From SZUA-592 sp041556555 (lineage in GTDB: Bacteria > Pseudomonadota > Gammaproteobacteria > Eutrophobiales > Eutrophobiaceae): a DNA stretch of 64,000 bases. Both the position numbers and the translations under genes were made by a program. The notes beneath the pieces are model-generated. The model had not been told where the DNA came from and ran no database searches. It worked only from the letters and a program-made list of their open reading frames with translations. Position 1 is the stretch's first letter; each line of letters begins with the position of its first letter. Below are positions 8,613 through 18,119 of this stretch, piece by piece. The stretch is from NCBI GenBank assembly GCA_041556555.1, contig JBFFIE010000002.1:82092-146091 (forward strand), in the 5' to 3' direction.

Positions 8613-9893
8613 CTACTTGTCTGATTTTTTGTGGAGATTGTCCAGCTTCAGATTGAAAAGTTCCTGCGCAGCAAGCAGCAGTTCCTTTCGACCCTCGGTG
8701 CCAGCGAGTCTCAGCTGGGCAGTAGGCTGGTGTATGATCCGGTTGGTCAAAGTATTACTGAGTTCCTGAATTACTTTTTCCGGGTCTGCACCAGCGCGAA
8801 GTTTTCTTCGTGCATCTATCAGAGTGTCTTCATGAATATCATAGGCCTGTTCGCGGAGTGCACAAATAGTGGAGACAGCATCCAGTGAATTTAACCAATC
8901 CATAAATTCCAGGACCTGGATATTAATAATCTCTTCCGCCTGGACGGCTGCCTGTTTCCGATTGCGCAGGTTTTCCTGAATCACATCTTTTAAATCATCC
9001 ACTGTATAGAGATAAATATCTTTGAGTTCCCCGGCCTCCGGTTCAATATCACGTGGAACGGCGATATCCACCATAAACATCGGTCGATGTTTCCGGGTCC
9101 TTATGGCACGTTCAATTGCGCCCTTGCCCAGAATGGGCAACTGACTGGCCGTAGATGAAAATACGATATCAGCTTCAGCAAGATGCGAGGGTATGTCTGC
9201 AAGAGGAATTGCATAAGCGGAAAATTCCTGTGCCAGTTTCTGGGAACGTTCCACCGTGCGGTTGGCTATGATCATGCGCTCCAGTCCGTTTTCGTGTAAA
9301 TGCCTTGCTGCCAGCTCGATGGTTTCGCCGGCACCTATCAACAAGGCGGTCCGCGTTGATAAATCCCCGAAGATTTGCTGTGCCAATCTGACGGCAGCAA
9401 AGGCAACAGACACGGGATGGGCGCCAATCATGGTACTGGAACGGATTTCCTTGGCCACCCGGAAGGAGTGCTGAAACAACCGGCTCAGGTATTTGCCAAT
9501 GCTGCCGGCATTTACGGCAATCTGATAGGCACGTTTCAGTTGACCCAGAACCTGGGGTTCACCCAGGACCATTGAATCCAGTCCGGAAGCAACGCGCAAA
9601 ATGTGTTTGACAGCATATTCGTCCAGGTGGCGGTAAACAAAAGGTTGCAGTTGCTCATGCTGCAACCCATAGTGGTCTGATAACCAGTGCAATAGGCTGG
9701 GATCAGTGGGCTGGTCGAGATGGCAATAGATTTCGGTCCGGTTGCAGGTTGATAGTATGGCCGCCTCAGCCACCCCCCGCTCCCGGGTCAGGTGTGTCAG
9801 GGTCTCAGGTACTGTGTCCTCGACAAAACTGATCCTCTCCCGTAATTCAATGGGGGCTGTAGCATGATTAACACCAAAGGCGAGAAGTGACAT
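8613..9893 (-). CDS. hemA: Glutamyl-tRNA reductase
   Basis: First step of C5 tetrapyrrole synthesis: NADPH-dependent reduction of Glu-tRNA to glutamate-1-semialdehyde. I place the start at the ATG at 9893 and not at 9902 because this puts the nucleophile in ILSTCNRTEIY at Cys50, as in characterised enzymes, and gives the usual N terminus MSLLAFGVNH. The NADPH domain (LLIGAGETIELAARHL) and the C-terminal dimerisation helix follow. It feeds haem as well as the siroheme-derived haem d1 needed by NirS in this window. Confidence 0.96.
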   Translation of the reverse strand: MSLLAFGVNHATAPIELRERISFVEDTVPETLTHLTRERGVAEAAILSTCNRTEIYCHLDQPTDPSLLHWLSDHYGLQHEQLQPFVYRHLDEYAVKHILRVASGLDSMVLGEPQVLGQLKRAYQIAVNAGSIGKYLSRLFQHSFRVAKEIRSSTMIGAHPVSVAFAAVRLAQQIFGDLSTRTALLIGAGETIELAARHLHENGLERMIIANRTVERSQKLAQEFSAYAIPLADIPSHLAEADIVFSSTASQLPILGKGAIERAIRTRKHRPMFMVDIAVPRDIEPEAGELKDIYLYTVDDLKDVIQENLRNRKQAAVQAEEIINIQVLEFMDWLNSLDAVSTICALREQAYDIHEDTLIDARRKLRAGADPEKVIQELSNTLTNRIIHQPTAQLRLAGTEGRKELLLAAQELFNLKLDNLHKKSDK

Positions 9894-9900
9894 ACAATTC

Positions 9901-9918
9901 AATAACGTATCTGTTATT
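9901..9918. promoter_or_regulatory. Perfect inverted repeat just upstream of hemA
   Basis: AATAAC and GTTATT flank a 6-base centre immediately upstream of the chosen hemA start. The symmetry suits an operator or a small 5' UTR hairpin. No regulator can be assigned, and the sequence is AT-rich enough that chance is possible. Confidence 0.25.
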
Positions 9919-10100
9919 CATAAAATTCTGAGCGAAGCCTCGCTGGAAAACAAGCAATTTTGCGCATTACGTCTTAGTAAAGTCAGGTATTAGGTGCTAG
10001 GATAAAAAAACAGGCTGTTTAAACAAGACGTTAATTAAAGGGAACGTTTCACCCCGGTATCGAGTCAATCCCTCTGGAACCACCAAGACACATTAATTTA

Positions 10101-11882
10101 ATGAACGGTATATCGACCCTGTTCTGCAGAAAAATACCAGCCCGCGCCATGACTCTCCTGCTGCTCACACTGGCTGCGGGATGTGCCGGCCTGTCTGACA
10201 GGACCAAAAGCCAGGGCCCCTCGAGTGCCGTCAGCAGCCAAACTGCCGAAACCACCAGTGACAGAGTCCCCGCGGTTGAGTCGTCAACCCGTCCTGATAT
10301 CGAGCTGACCGAGGATATACTCTACAAGCTGCTGGTTGCCGAAATTGCCGGTCAACGTGGCCAGCTGGATATAGCTGTTGATAATTACCTGGACCTGGCC
10401 GAGGAGACCCGGGACCCCGAGATTGCCAGCCGGGCAACCCGTATCGCGGTCTATGCACGCAATGATGAGGCAGCATCCCGTGCCGCCAGGATCTGGGTCG
10501 AACTCGATCCAGACAGCATCGATGCCCATCAGGTCCTTGCGGTACTCGCCGTGCGCAGGGGTGATCTGGACGCTGCCATGTCTCACTTCGAAATCATCCT
10601 TGCCCAGTCGGCAGGTTCCATGGATCAGAAACTCTGGGTCATCGCCAATCTGCTCGGCAAGGAAGATAATCATGATAACGTCAAGGCTGTCATGGAGAGA
10701 CTGATGGAGGGCTATCAGGATGATCCGGATGCTTTGTATGCCTATGCCCATGTCATGTCACGATTAGGTGATGAAGCAAAAGCAATGGAGATCCTCAGGC
10801 AGTTACTGGAAATCGTGCCTGACAATACCAATGCCACGATCAGTTATGTTTCGCTTCTGCAACAGGATGGACAGACAGAGAAAGCACTTCAGTGGCTGGA
10901 AAAATCGATACAGCAAAACCCGGACAATATTAATCTCAGGCTGTTTTATGCGCGGTTCCTGACAGATATCAAATATTACTCTGAGGCCAAGAAACAATTT
11001 CAGGACCTATACGAAGTCGTGCCGGAAAACATTGATGTGCTCTATGCACTCGGGCTACTCCATTTGCAGGACAATGAGCTGAAAGAGGCCAGGACTTATT
11101 TTGAACAATTGTCTGAGCAGGGCGAGCGTGTTGAAGAAACCAGTTATTACCTTGGTCGGATTGCCGAGGAGGATGGTGATCTGGATCAGGCCATCATCTG
11201 GTATAGCAATTTACAATCTGGCGCTAATTATTTTGATGCGCAGATTCGTGTTGGCCTGATCATGGCAAAACAGGGCAAACTGGAAGAGGCCCGCACTCAC
11301 CTGCAGTCGATCCCTGCCCAGGGACCCGATCAAAAGACCATCCTGGTTCAGGCCGAGGGTGAATTGCTGGTAGAGGAAAAGCGCTACGAGGAAGCGCTTA
11401 AAGTTTACAACAAGGCACTGGACAAAAATTTCAATGCTGATCTGCTCTATTCTCGCGCCATGCTGGCGGAAAAGATGAATCGGCTGGATATCCTCGAAGA
11501 TGATCTCAAGGCCATTATTGAGAAAAACCCGGAACATGTGCAGGCTCTGAATGCCCTGGGATATACCCTGGCTGATCGTACTGATCGTTATGAAGAAGCC
11601 CACGACCTGATCAGTCAGGCACTGGCACTCAAACCCGACGATTTCTATATCCTTGATAGTATGGGCTGGGTTCTCTATCGCATGGGGCGTCTGGATGAGG
11701 CCGTTGAATACCTGAGGCGCGCGCTCAAGGAACGGGCCGATCCTGAAATTGCAGCGCATCTGGGTGAAGTGCTCTGGGTCAAGGGTGACAAGGAGGCAGC
11801 CCGCCAGGTCTGGGAAACCGCCTTAAAAGAAACCCCGGAAGACGCCCGCCTGCTGGATGTAATACAGCGTTTCAATCCGTGA
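10101..11882 (+). CDS. Tetratricopeptide-repeat lipoprotein upstream of lolB
   Basis: A 593-residue protein with a lipoprotein-type signal (LTLAAGCAGL, lipidated Cys near residue 28) followed by an almost continuous array of TPR units to the C terminus, for example ALGLLHLQDNELKEARTYFE and YTLADRTDRYEEAHDLISQA. Large TPR lipoproteins occur immediately before lolB in many gammaproteobacteria and are thought to act in the envelope, but the exact function is unknown. The start is uncertain: an ATG at 10149 would shorten the N terminus. lolB overlaps its stop by 4 bases. Confidence 0.85.
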   Translation: MNGISTLFCRKIPARAMTLLLLTLAAGCAGLSDRTKSQGPSSAVSSQTAETTSDRVPAVESSTRPDIELTEDILYKLLVAEIAGQRGQLDIAVDNYLDLAEETRDPEIASRATRIAVYARNDEAASRAARIWVELDPDSIDAHQVLAVLAVRRGDLDAAMSHFEIILAQSAGSMDQKLWVIANLLGKEDNHDNVKAVMERLMEGYQDDPDALYAYAHVMSRLGDEAKAMEILRQLLEIVPDNTNATISYVSLLQQDGQTEKALQWLEKSIQQNPDNINLRLFYARFLTDIKYYSEAKKQFQDLYEVVPENIDVLYALGLLHLQDNELKEARTYFEQLSEQGERVEETSYYLGRIAEEDGDLDQAIIWYSNLQSGANYFDAQIRVGLIMAKQGKLEEARTHLQSIPAQGPDQKTILVQAEGELLVEEKRYEEALKVYNKALDKNFNADLLYSRAMLAEKMNRLDILEDDLKAIIEKNPEHVQALNALGYTLADRTDRYEEAHDLISQALALKPDDFYILDSMGWVLYRMGRLDEAVEYLRRALKERADPEIAAHLGEVLWVKGDKEAARQVWETALKETPEDARLLDVIQRFNP

Positions 11883-12475
11883 CCCGATCCGGCCTGTTCC
11901 TGCTGGTCATCCTCCTGACCGGTTGTGCCGTCAGTCCCATACAAACCACCATGGTTGCCATTGATGATCCCGCTTGGGAACTGCGGCGAACTGCGCTTGC
12001 AGACTTGCAACGTTGGTCTCTCAAGGGTCGAATGGCCTTGCGAACAGACAAAGAGAGCTGGACTGTGACCCTACACTGGGAAAACGAGGTCGATCGTTTT
12101 CAACTCCGCATGATTGCACCTTTGGGCCAAGGGACATGGCAGCTGACAGGTAACCGTGACCTGGTTGCACTGACCACCGATGACAATCAGACTTATGAAG
12201 CGGCAGACTCCGAGTCCCTGTTGCGCCAGACCCTGGGCTGGGAGATCCCGCTGGAAGGACTGGAATACTGGGTTCGAGGTATGCCCCAGCCCAATAAGCC
12301 ATTTGACCGGATTCTTCTTGATAGTGAAGCACGCATGGTCGATCTGAAACAATCCGGCTGGGAGATCAAGATTGAGCGATACCAGAAGGTTAGGGGCATG
12401 GATCTGCCCGGAAAAATTTCCATGTTCAACCCGCATTTTTCAGTAAAACTGGTCATACAGGATTGGCAGACTTGA
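11879..12475 (+). CDS. lolB: Outer-membrane lipoprotein receptor LolB
   Basis: Accepts lipoproteins from LolA and inserts them into the outer membrane. It starts with GTG overlapping the TPR gene stop. The signal peptide ends in lipobox LTGC with Cys16. The body matches the LolB fold (RWSLKGRMALRTDKESWTVTLHWEN, later QSGWEIKIERY). The 198-residue length is typical. Its 3' end overlaps the ispE start by 13 bases, the canonical lolB-ispE arrangement. Confidence 0.93.
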   Translation: MTRSGLFLLVILLTGCAVSPIQTTMVAIDDPAWELRRTALADLQRWSLKGRMALRTDKESWTVTLHWENEVDRFQLRMIAPLGQGTWQLTGNRDLVALTTDDNQTYEAADSESLLRQTLGWEIPLEGLEYWVRGMPQPNKPFDRILLDSEARMVDLKQSGWEIKIERYQKVRGMDLPGKISMFNPHFSVKLVIQDWQT

Positions 12476-13320
12476 AGAGCAGTGACTGGCCGGCCCCGGC
12501 CAAGTTGAACCTGTTTTTGCATGTGACTGGTCGCCGGGAGGACGGTTATCACGAATTACAGACCCTGTTTCAATTCCTGGATTATTGCGATCGTCTGGAT
12601 TTTTCGTCCCGTGCGGACGGCCGTATTAATCGGGAAGCAAATTATTCCGATGTGTCCGCAGAAGATGATCTTGTGGTACGCGCCGCCAGGGCACTGCAGG
12701 AGAATAGCGGTTGCAGTCAGGGTGCTGATATCAGGGTCGAGAAGCATTTGCCCATGGGTGGAGGGCTCGGTGGCGGCAGTTCCAATGCCGCGACCGTCAT
12801 CGTGGCCCTCAACCAGGTCTGGTCGCTGGGACTCTCGGTCGAACAACTGGCCGAGATTGGTCTTGGCCTGGGTGCCGATGTGCCGGTTTTCATCCATGGT
12901 CATGCGGCCTGGGCGGAGGGCGTAGGCGAGCGTTTGACCGCTGTGGATCCATTTGAACCTTGGTACCTGGTTATCTGCCCGGACTGCCATGTTTCCACAA
13001 GTGTAGTATTCAATGCCGAGGATTTGACACGTCATACACCTGCAATCACAATACGCGACTTCCTGAAGTCAGGTGGCCATAATGACTGTGAACCCGTGGT
13101 GAGAAAGCGTTATCACGAGGTGGCCGAGGCCCTGGACTGGTTGAGCCAGTATGGCAAGGCCCGAATGACGGGAACCGGTGCGTGTATCTTTGCCGGATTT
13201 GAGAATGAGAAAGAGGCCGTTTCCCTGCGGAAAAAGCTTCCCGGGAAATGGCATGGATTTGTTGCGAGGGGCAGGAACCAGTCTCCCTTGCTGGTCAGGC
13301 TGGCCAAAGAGGCAAGCTGA
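12463..13320 (+). CDS. ispE: 4-diphosphocytidyl-2-C-methyl-D-erythritol kinase
   Basis: Fourth enzyme of the MEP isoprenoid pathway. It has the GHMP kinase N terminus (WPAPAKLNLFLHVTGRREDG) and the phosphate loop PMGGGLGGGSSNAA. The chosen start is a TTG inside the end of lolB; no ATG precedes the conserved PAPAKLN motif, so a rare start codon with coupled translation is likely. The C-terminal GTGACIFAGF motif is intact. Confidence 0.94.
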   Translation: MADLKSSDWPAPAKLNLFLHVTGRREDGYHELQTLFQFLDYCDRLDFSSRADGRINREANYSDVSAEDDLVVRAARALQENSGCSQGADIRVEKHLPMGGGLGGGSSNAATVIVALNQVWSLGLSVEQLAEIGLGLGADVPVFIHGHAAWAEGVGERLTAVDPFEPWYLVICPDCHVSTSVVFNAEDLTRHTPAITIRDFLKSGGHNDCEPVVRKRYHEVAEALDWLSQYGKARMTGTGACIFAGFENEKEAVSLRKKLPGKWHGFVARGRNQSPLLVRLAKEAS

Positions 13321-13353
13321 CAATCGGGACACCAGGATTGAACAAATATTCAT

Positions 13354-13429
13354 TGGGGTGTAGCCAAGTGGTTAAGGCACGGGGTTTTGATCCCCGCATT
13401 CCCAGGTTCGAATCCTGGCACCCCAGCCA
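13354..13429 (+). tRNA. tRNA-Gln (anticodon TTG)
   Basis: A full cloverleaf can be drawn. The acceptor arms TGGGGTG and CACCCCA pair perfectly, the anticodon stem CGGGG/CCCCG encloses the loop TTTTGAT with anticodon TTG, the T arm contains GGTTCGAATCC, discriminator base is G and CCA is encoded. It lies between ispE and prs, a conserved gammaproteobacterial position. The unmodified U34 wobble should read both CAA and CAG. Confidence 0.97.
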
Positions 13430-13453
13430 GATTATTCAGTCACCGGGGACCTT

Positions 13454-14407
13454 ATGTCATTAAGCAATTCAATGCTCTTTACGGGTAACGCCAACCCGCG
13501 TCTGGCAGTGGATATTTCAGGTTGCCTGAACCTGCCGCTGGGCAAGATCAATGTCGGTTGCTTCAGTGACGGCGAGGTGATGGTAGATATTGATGAGAAT
13601 GTGCGCGGTCGGGATATATATATAATTCAGTCCATCTGTACGCCCGCAAATGACAACCTGATGGAACTGCTGGTCATCACGGATGCTATGCACCGTGCTT
13701 CGGCGGACCGGATAACGGCAGTCATTCCCTATATGGGATATGCCAGGCAGGACCGGCGGACCCGTTCGGCACGGGTACCGATCACCGCCAAGGTTGTTGC
13801 CAATATGATTGTGGTTGCAGGTGTAGACCGGGTATTGACCGTGGACCTGCACGCAGACCAGATCCAGGGGTTTTTTGATATCCCTCTGGATAACGTGTAT
13901 TCGTCGCCGGTATTGCTTGGCGATATCTGGAAACATGAATATCCGGATCTGGTGGTGGTTTCACCAGACGTCGGTGGCGTAGTGAGAGCAAGGGCACTGG
14001 CCAAGCGACTGGATGATACCGAGCTGGCCATTATCGATAAACGCCGACCCAGGGCCAATGAATCAGAGATTATGAATATCATTGGTGACGTTGAAGATCG
14101 GACCTGTGTCATTATCGATGACCTTGTCGACACGGCCGGGACCCTGTGTAATGCTGCAGGGGCGTTGAAGGAGCATGGTGCGAAAAAAGTGGTTGCCTAT
14201 TGCACCCATCCGGTCCTGTCCGGGAATGCAGTAAAGAATATTGAAGCATCGCAACTGGATGAACTGGTGGTTACTGATACCATTCCCCTGCGGTCCGAGG
14301 CTGCCACCTGCAGCAAGATCAGGCAACTGAGTGTTGCCGCCATGCTGGCCGAGAGTATTCGCCGGGTCAGCGAGGGTGAGTCGCTCAGTTCCATGTTTGT
14401 CGATTGA
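13454..14407 (+). CDS. prs: Ribose-phosphate pyrophosphokinase
   Basis: Makes PRPP from ribose 5-phosphate and ATP, feeding purine, pyrimidine, His, Trp and NAD synthesis. The catalytic-loop signature DLHADQIQGFFDIPLDNV and the PRPP-binding loop VIIDDLVDTAGTL are intact. The 317-residue length is normal. The PRPP it makes is a substrate of TrpD, also in this window. Confidence 0.97.
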   Translation: MSLSNSMLFTGNANPRLAVDISGCLNLPLGKINVGCFSDGEVMVDIDENVRGRDIYIIQSICTPANDNLMELLVITDAMHRASADRITAVIPYMGYARQDRRTRSARVPITAKVVANMIVVAGVDRVLTVDLHADQIQGFFDIPLDNVYSSPVLLGDIWKHEYPDLVVVSPDVGGVVRARALAKRLDDTELAIIDKRRPRANESEIMNIIGDVEDRTCVIIDDLVDTAGTLCNAAGALKEHGAKKVVAYCTHPVLSGNAVKNIEASQLDELVVTDTIPLRSEAATCSKIRQLSVAAMLAESIRRVSEGESLSSMFVD

Positions 14408-14421
14408 CAAAGAAAGAATTA

Positions 14422-14440
14422 CCGGAGGTTAAGCCTCTGG
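14422..14440 (+). other. Hairpin in the prs-rplY gap
   Basis: CCGGAGG and CCTCTGG (one G-T pair) surround a 5-base loop shortly after the prs stop. There is no T-run after it, so it is not a standard intrinsic terminator. It could be an mRNA-processing or ribosomal-protein control element for rplY, or chance. Confidence 0.3.
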
Positions 14441-14530
14441 ATAAACGGCATGTCTGGCATGTCATATATATGAGGTATCACCTGGTCGCGGGTGCTGCCT
14501 TTGGTTAAATCTAGATGAAGGAGCAATAAG

Positions 14531-15259
14531 ATGGAAGCATTTGATCTGGTTGCCGAACTGCGTGATGATTCAGGTAGAGGTGCGAGCCGCCGCCTGCGCA
14601 AAGACGGCAAATTACCCGGTATTCTCTATGGCGGTGGCCAGGAGGCGACTCCGATTACTCTGAATCACGATGATGTGTTTCATCACCTGGAGCGAGAAGC
14701 CTTTTATTCACACATTTTGAACCTCACCATTGGCAAGAAAAAGCAAAAGGTCGTTCTCAAGGACCTGCAGCGTCATCCTTACAAGCCAACCATTACACAT
14801 ATCGACCTGCAGCGAGTCAGCGAAACAGAAAAACTGACCATGCGTGTTCCGATTCACTTCCTCAATGAAGAGAAATGTATTGGCGTAAAACAAAGCGGAG
14901 GTATTGTCAGTCACATCATGACCGAGCTTGAGGTGACCTGTCTGCCGAAAGATCTGCCCGAATACATTGAGGTGGATGTGTTGAATCTTGATGTGGGTGA
15001 TTCCATTCATGTCGAGGAACTGCAACTGCCGGAAGGTGTGGTTTCCTATGCCATGGAACATGGCGGCGATGGTTCAGCACCGGTTGTTGCTGTGAATATG
15101 CCACGTGTTGTAATTGAAGAAGAGGAAGAAGCCGAGGCCGAGGCCGAGGCCGCAGAAGAAGAAGCCGCTGCCGCTGCCGCGGAAATGCCGGAAGCGGAAG
15201 AAGGAACGGAAGAAGACAAGGACAAAGACAAAGACAAGGAAGAGAAGTCCAAAGACTAA
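14531..15259 (+). CDS. rplY: 50S ribosomal protein L25/general stress protein Ctc
   Basis: Binds 5S rRNA in the large subunit. The N-terminal L25 domain (residues 1-90, with GKLPGILYGGGQEA) is followed by the TL5/Ctc beta domain (about 100-190). The last 45 residues are low-complexity: a Glu/Ala stretch and then repeated Lys-Asp pairs. A good ribosome binding site (AAGGAG) precedes the ATG. It is followed by pth, as in many bacteria. Confidence 0.95.
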   Translation: MEAFDLVAELRDDSGRGASRRLRKDGKLPGILYGGGQEATPITLNHDDVFHHLEREAFYSHILNLTIGKKKQKVVLKDLQRHPYKPTITHIDLQRVSETEKLTMRVPIHFLNEEKCIGVKQSGGIVSHIMTELEVTCLPKDLPEYIEVDVLNLDVGDSIHVEELQLPEGVVSYAMEHGGDGSAPVVAVNMPRVVIEEEEEAEAEAEAAEEEAAAAAAEMPEAEEGTEEDKDKDKDKEEKSKD

Positions 15260-15282
15260 TCTTCTGCTGATCGGCAGATTAC

Positions 15283-15885
15283 GTGTCTCCACCGATTAAA
15301 TTGATCGCGGGTCTGGGTAATCCAGGCCCCGAGCATTTAATGACCCGCCATAATGCCGGTTTCTGGTTTGTTGATGTCCTGGCAGAAAAATACTCACTGA
15401 CTTTCAAAAACGAAACTAAGTTTCATGCTGAACTTGCGCGCCTGGAAGCTGATGGCATGAGTTGCTATGTCTGCAAACCGACGACATTCATGAATTGCAG
15501 TGGCCAGGCAGTTCAGGCGATTGCAAATTTCTACAAGATCAAACCGGAAGAAATCCTTGTGGTGCATGACGAAATAGATCTTGAGCCCGGCAGGGTACGC
15601 ATAAAAACCGGTGGCGGGCATGGCGGCAACAATGGTTTGCGTGATGTTATTGAAAAGATCGGTAGTAATACATTTGCGCGGATTCGGCTAGGAGTTGGAC
15701 ACCCGGGTGACAGCCGCAAAGTTGTGGACTACGTGTTGTCAAAACCATCCGCAGATGACCAGGAAAAGATTATACAGGGAATTATGGATGTCATTCCGTT
15801 GTTACCGAAAATAGTCAATGGTGAAATACAAAAGGCCATGACAGAATTGCATACCATGCAAAATAACAACAAAAACCAGGACTGA
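15283..15885 (+). CDS. pth: Peptidyl-tRNA hydrolase
   Basis: Releases tRNA from prematurely dropped peptidyl-tRNA. It starts with GTG; the conserved LIAGLGNPGPEHLMTRHN places the catalytic His at 23. VVHDEIDLEPG and GGGHGGNNGLRD complete the active-site signature. The 200-residue length is normal. Lies between rplY and ychF, the standard order. Confidence 0.96.
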   Translation: MSPPIKLIAGLGNPGPEHLMTRHNAGFWFVDVLAEKYSLTFKNETKFHAELARLEADGMSCYVCKPTTFMNCSGQAVQAIANFYKIKPEEILVVHDEIDLEPGRVRIKTGGGHGGNNGLRDVIEKIGSNTFARIRLGVGHPGDSRKVVDYVLSKPSADDQEKIIQGIMDVIPLLPKIVNGEIQKAMTELHTMQNNNKNQD

Positions 15886-15899
15886 TTAGGTTAAACAAG

Positions 15900-16991
15900 A
15901 TGGGATTCAAGTGTGGTATTGTCGGTTTGCCCAATGTCGGTAAATCTACCCTGTTTAATGCATTGACCAATTCCGGCATTGATGCCGAAAACTATCCGTT
16001 CTGTACAATTGACCCCAATATCGGGATTGTTCCGGTTCCGGATGCACGCCTGCAACAGCTGGCGAACATCGTGAAACCAGCCAGGGTGGTACCGGCGCAC
16101 ATGGAATTCGTCGATATTGCAGGTCTTGTTGAAGGCGCTTCAAAAGGCGAGGGCCTTGGTAACAAGTTTCTTGCCCATATCCGGGAGAGTCATGCTATTG
16201 CCCAGGTTGTCCGCTGTTTCGAGAACGACAACATCGTCCATGTTGCCGGCAAAGTTGATCCGCTGTCTGATATCGAGGTCATCAATACCGAACTGTGTCT
16301 GGCCGATCAGGAAACGGTTGATAGAGCGCTGCAGAAAGCAATCAAACTTGCACGTAGCGGAGACAAGGAAGGAAAAAAAATGCAGGATTTGCTGGAAAAG
16401 ATCATGGCCCATCTCAATGAGGGTTTGCCTGTACGGTCACTTGGGTTAAGTGATGAAGAGTCCCTGGCCATCCAGGACCTGCATTTACTCACCGAAAAAC
16501 CGACACTATATATAGCCAATGTTGAGGAGGATGGATTAACTGACAATCCCTGGCTGGAGAAACTCAAGGCCTATGCTGATTCCGAGGGATCTGAAGTCAT
16601 CCCGGTTTGTGCAGCCATCGAATCTGAAATTGCCGAACTGGACGAGAACAGCAAACAGGAATTTCTCGAATCACTGGGATTGCATGAACCAGGTCTGAAC
16701 CGGATCATCCGTGCCGGTTTCCGTTTGCTTGGCCTGCAAACCTTTTTCACGGCGGGACCCAAGGAAGTGCGCGCCTGGACCATCCGGGTGGGTGCTACAG
16801 CACCGGAGGCTGCCGGGGTCATTCATAGTGATTTTGAACGCGGGTTTATCCGCGCAGAAGTTACAGCCTTTGAGGCCTATATCAAGTACAAGGGCGAACA
16901 GGGGGCCAGGGAGGCCGGCAAGTGGCGCTCAGAAGGCAAGGATTATATTGTCCAGGATGGCGATGTCATTTTATTCCGCTTTAATGTCTGA
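15900..16991 (+). CDS. ychF: Ribosome-associated ATPase YchF/OLA1
   Basis: Obg-family P-loop protein that binds ribosomes and hydrolyses ATP more readily than GTP. G1 is GLPNVGKST at residues 9-17 and G3 is DIAGLVEGAS. The G4 position reads NVEE instead of NKxD, the known basis of ATP preference in this family. A C-terminal TGS domain ends with the conserved GKDYIVQDGDVILFRFNV. The 363-residue length is canonical. Confidence 0.97.
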   Translation: MGFKCGIVGLPNVGKSTLFNALTNSGIDAENYPFCTIDPNIGIVPVPDARLQQLANIVKPARVVPAHMEFVDIAGLVEGASKGEGLGNKFLAHIRESHAIAQVVRCFENDNIVHVAGKVDPLSDIEVINTELCLADQETVDRALQKAIKLARSGDKEGKKMQDLLEKIMAHLNEGLPVRSLGLSDEESLAIQDLHLLTEKPTLYIANVEEDGLTDNPWLEKLKAYADSEGSEVIPVCAAIESEIAELDENSKQEFLESLGLHEPGLNRIIRAGFRLLGLQTFFTAGPKEVRAWTIRVGATAPEAAGVIHSDFERGFIRAEVTAFEAYIKYKGEQGAREAGKWRSEGKDYIVQDGDVILFRFNV

Positions 16992-17022
16992 AATCTGATC
17001 ATTTCACGGTACACTTTGGTGT

Positions 17023-17664
17023 ATGAGTAACGATGCCTTGCGCCGGGAAATTATTGCGACAGTCACACAATTCAATACCAGTGGCTTGAGTTTTGGTCGT
17101 TCCGGCAACCTCAGCACCCGCTCGGCCCAGGGGTTTCTGATTACACCCACGGGTGTCGCGTATGATCAACTGGCGGCAGAAGACATCATCGAAATGGATT
17201 ATGCCGGCAATGTGATAGATGGCATGCTTAAACCTTCCAGCGAATGGATGATGCATCGTGCCATCTATCAGGCGCGTGAAGACATTAACGCGATTGTGCA
17301 TGTGCATTCTCCGCACGCAACCGCGATGTCCTGCACCCGCAAACCCATCCCGGCGTTTCATTACATGGTAACTGCACTGGGTAGTGATTCCATTCCTTGT
17401 GCTGAGTACGCCACCTTTGGTAGTGAGGAGCTTTCAGAAAATGCTGTTACTATACTAGCCGATTGCATGGCTTGTCTGCTTGCTAATCATGGTCAGATTG
17501 CAGTGGGTGAGGATTTATCTACAGCCTTTCGATTTGCCGGAGAGGTCGAAAACCTCGCACATCAATATATCTTGAGCCTGCAGGCGGGCGGGCCGGTGTT
17601 GTTGAGTGATCAGGAAATGCAAATAAACATTGAAAAGTTCAAAACCTACGGCAAACAGGACTGA
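17023..17664 (+). CDS. Class II aldolase/adducin family protein
   Basis: Zinc-dependent aldolase-like protein of the FucA/AraD/MtnB family, 213 residues. The catalytic acid is Glu74 in KPSSEWMMH and zinc ligands are His93 and His95 in VHVHSPHA; a third His lies in LLANHGQIAVG. Candidate substrates are sugar phosphates or methylthioribulose phosphate; no other salvage gene is nearby, so the substrate is open. A VOC-family gene starts 11 bases downstream and probably shares its transcript. Confidence 0.85.
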   Translation: MSNDALRREIIATVTQFNTSGLSFGRSGNLSTRSAQGFLITPTGVAYDQLAAEDIIEMDYAGNVIDGMLKPSSEWMMHRAIYQAREDINAIVHVHSPHATAMSCTRKPIPAFHYMVTALGSDSIPCAEYATFGSEELSENAVTILADCMACLLANHGQIAVGEDLSTAFRFAGEVENLAHQYILSLQAGGPVLLSDQEMQINIEKFKTYGKQD

Positions 17665-17675
17665 AAACTTTCTCC

Positions 17676-18119
17676 GTGTCTGGCGCCTTACGTCCTTTTC
17701 ATCTTGCTATCCCGGTTGACAACATTGCAAACGCCCGCCGGTTCTATACTGGAATCCTGGGTTGCCGCGTTGGAAGGGAATCGGCACACTGGATCGACTT
17801 TAATTTTTTTGGTCATCAGGTGACTGCACATCTAATACCGGATGAAGTTAGTAATGTCCCAACAAATCCAGTGGATGGCGAAGCCATCCCGGTACGGCAT
17901 TTTGGTATCGTTCTGCCATGGGATAACTGGCAAGCACTGGTAGAAAAGCTTGATAATCAAAATATCACTTATCTAATACGTCCGACCATACGTTTCAAGG
18001 GTGAAGCGGGAGAGCAGGCCACCTTGTTTATCAGGGATCCCAGTGGCAATGCCCTTGAGTTCAAGTCATTCAGGGATGATCAGAAACTGTTTGCCCGCAG
18101 TTCGGAACAGGGGGCATGA
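17676..18119 (+). CDS. VOC (glyoxalase/bleomycin resistance/dioxygenase) family protein
   Basis: A 147-residue protein with the paired beta-alpha-beta-beta-beta modules of the vicinal oxygen chelate fold: HLAIPVDNIANARRFYTGILGC near the start and IRDPSGNALEFKSF near the end. Metal-ligand candidates are His8 and the Glu of NALEFK. It begins with GTG. The enzyme type is not determinable; related proteins are often annotated as glyoxalase-like or dioxygenase. It overlaps the next gene by 4 bases. Confidence 0.82.
   Translation: MSGALRPFHLAIPVDNIANARRFYTGILGCRVGRESAHWIDFNFFGHQVTAHLIPDEVSNVPTNPVDGEAIPVRHFGIVLPWDNWQALVEKLDNQNITYLIRPTIRFKGEAGEQATLFIRDPSGNALEFKSFRDDQKLFARSSEQGA

Noticed and set aside
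10284..10751. Long antisense frames inside the TPR gene (also 11211-11759)
   Set aside because: The sense strand has clear TPR repeats and lipoprotein signal; the antisense products show no domains.
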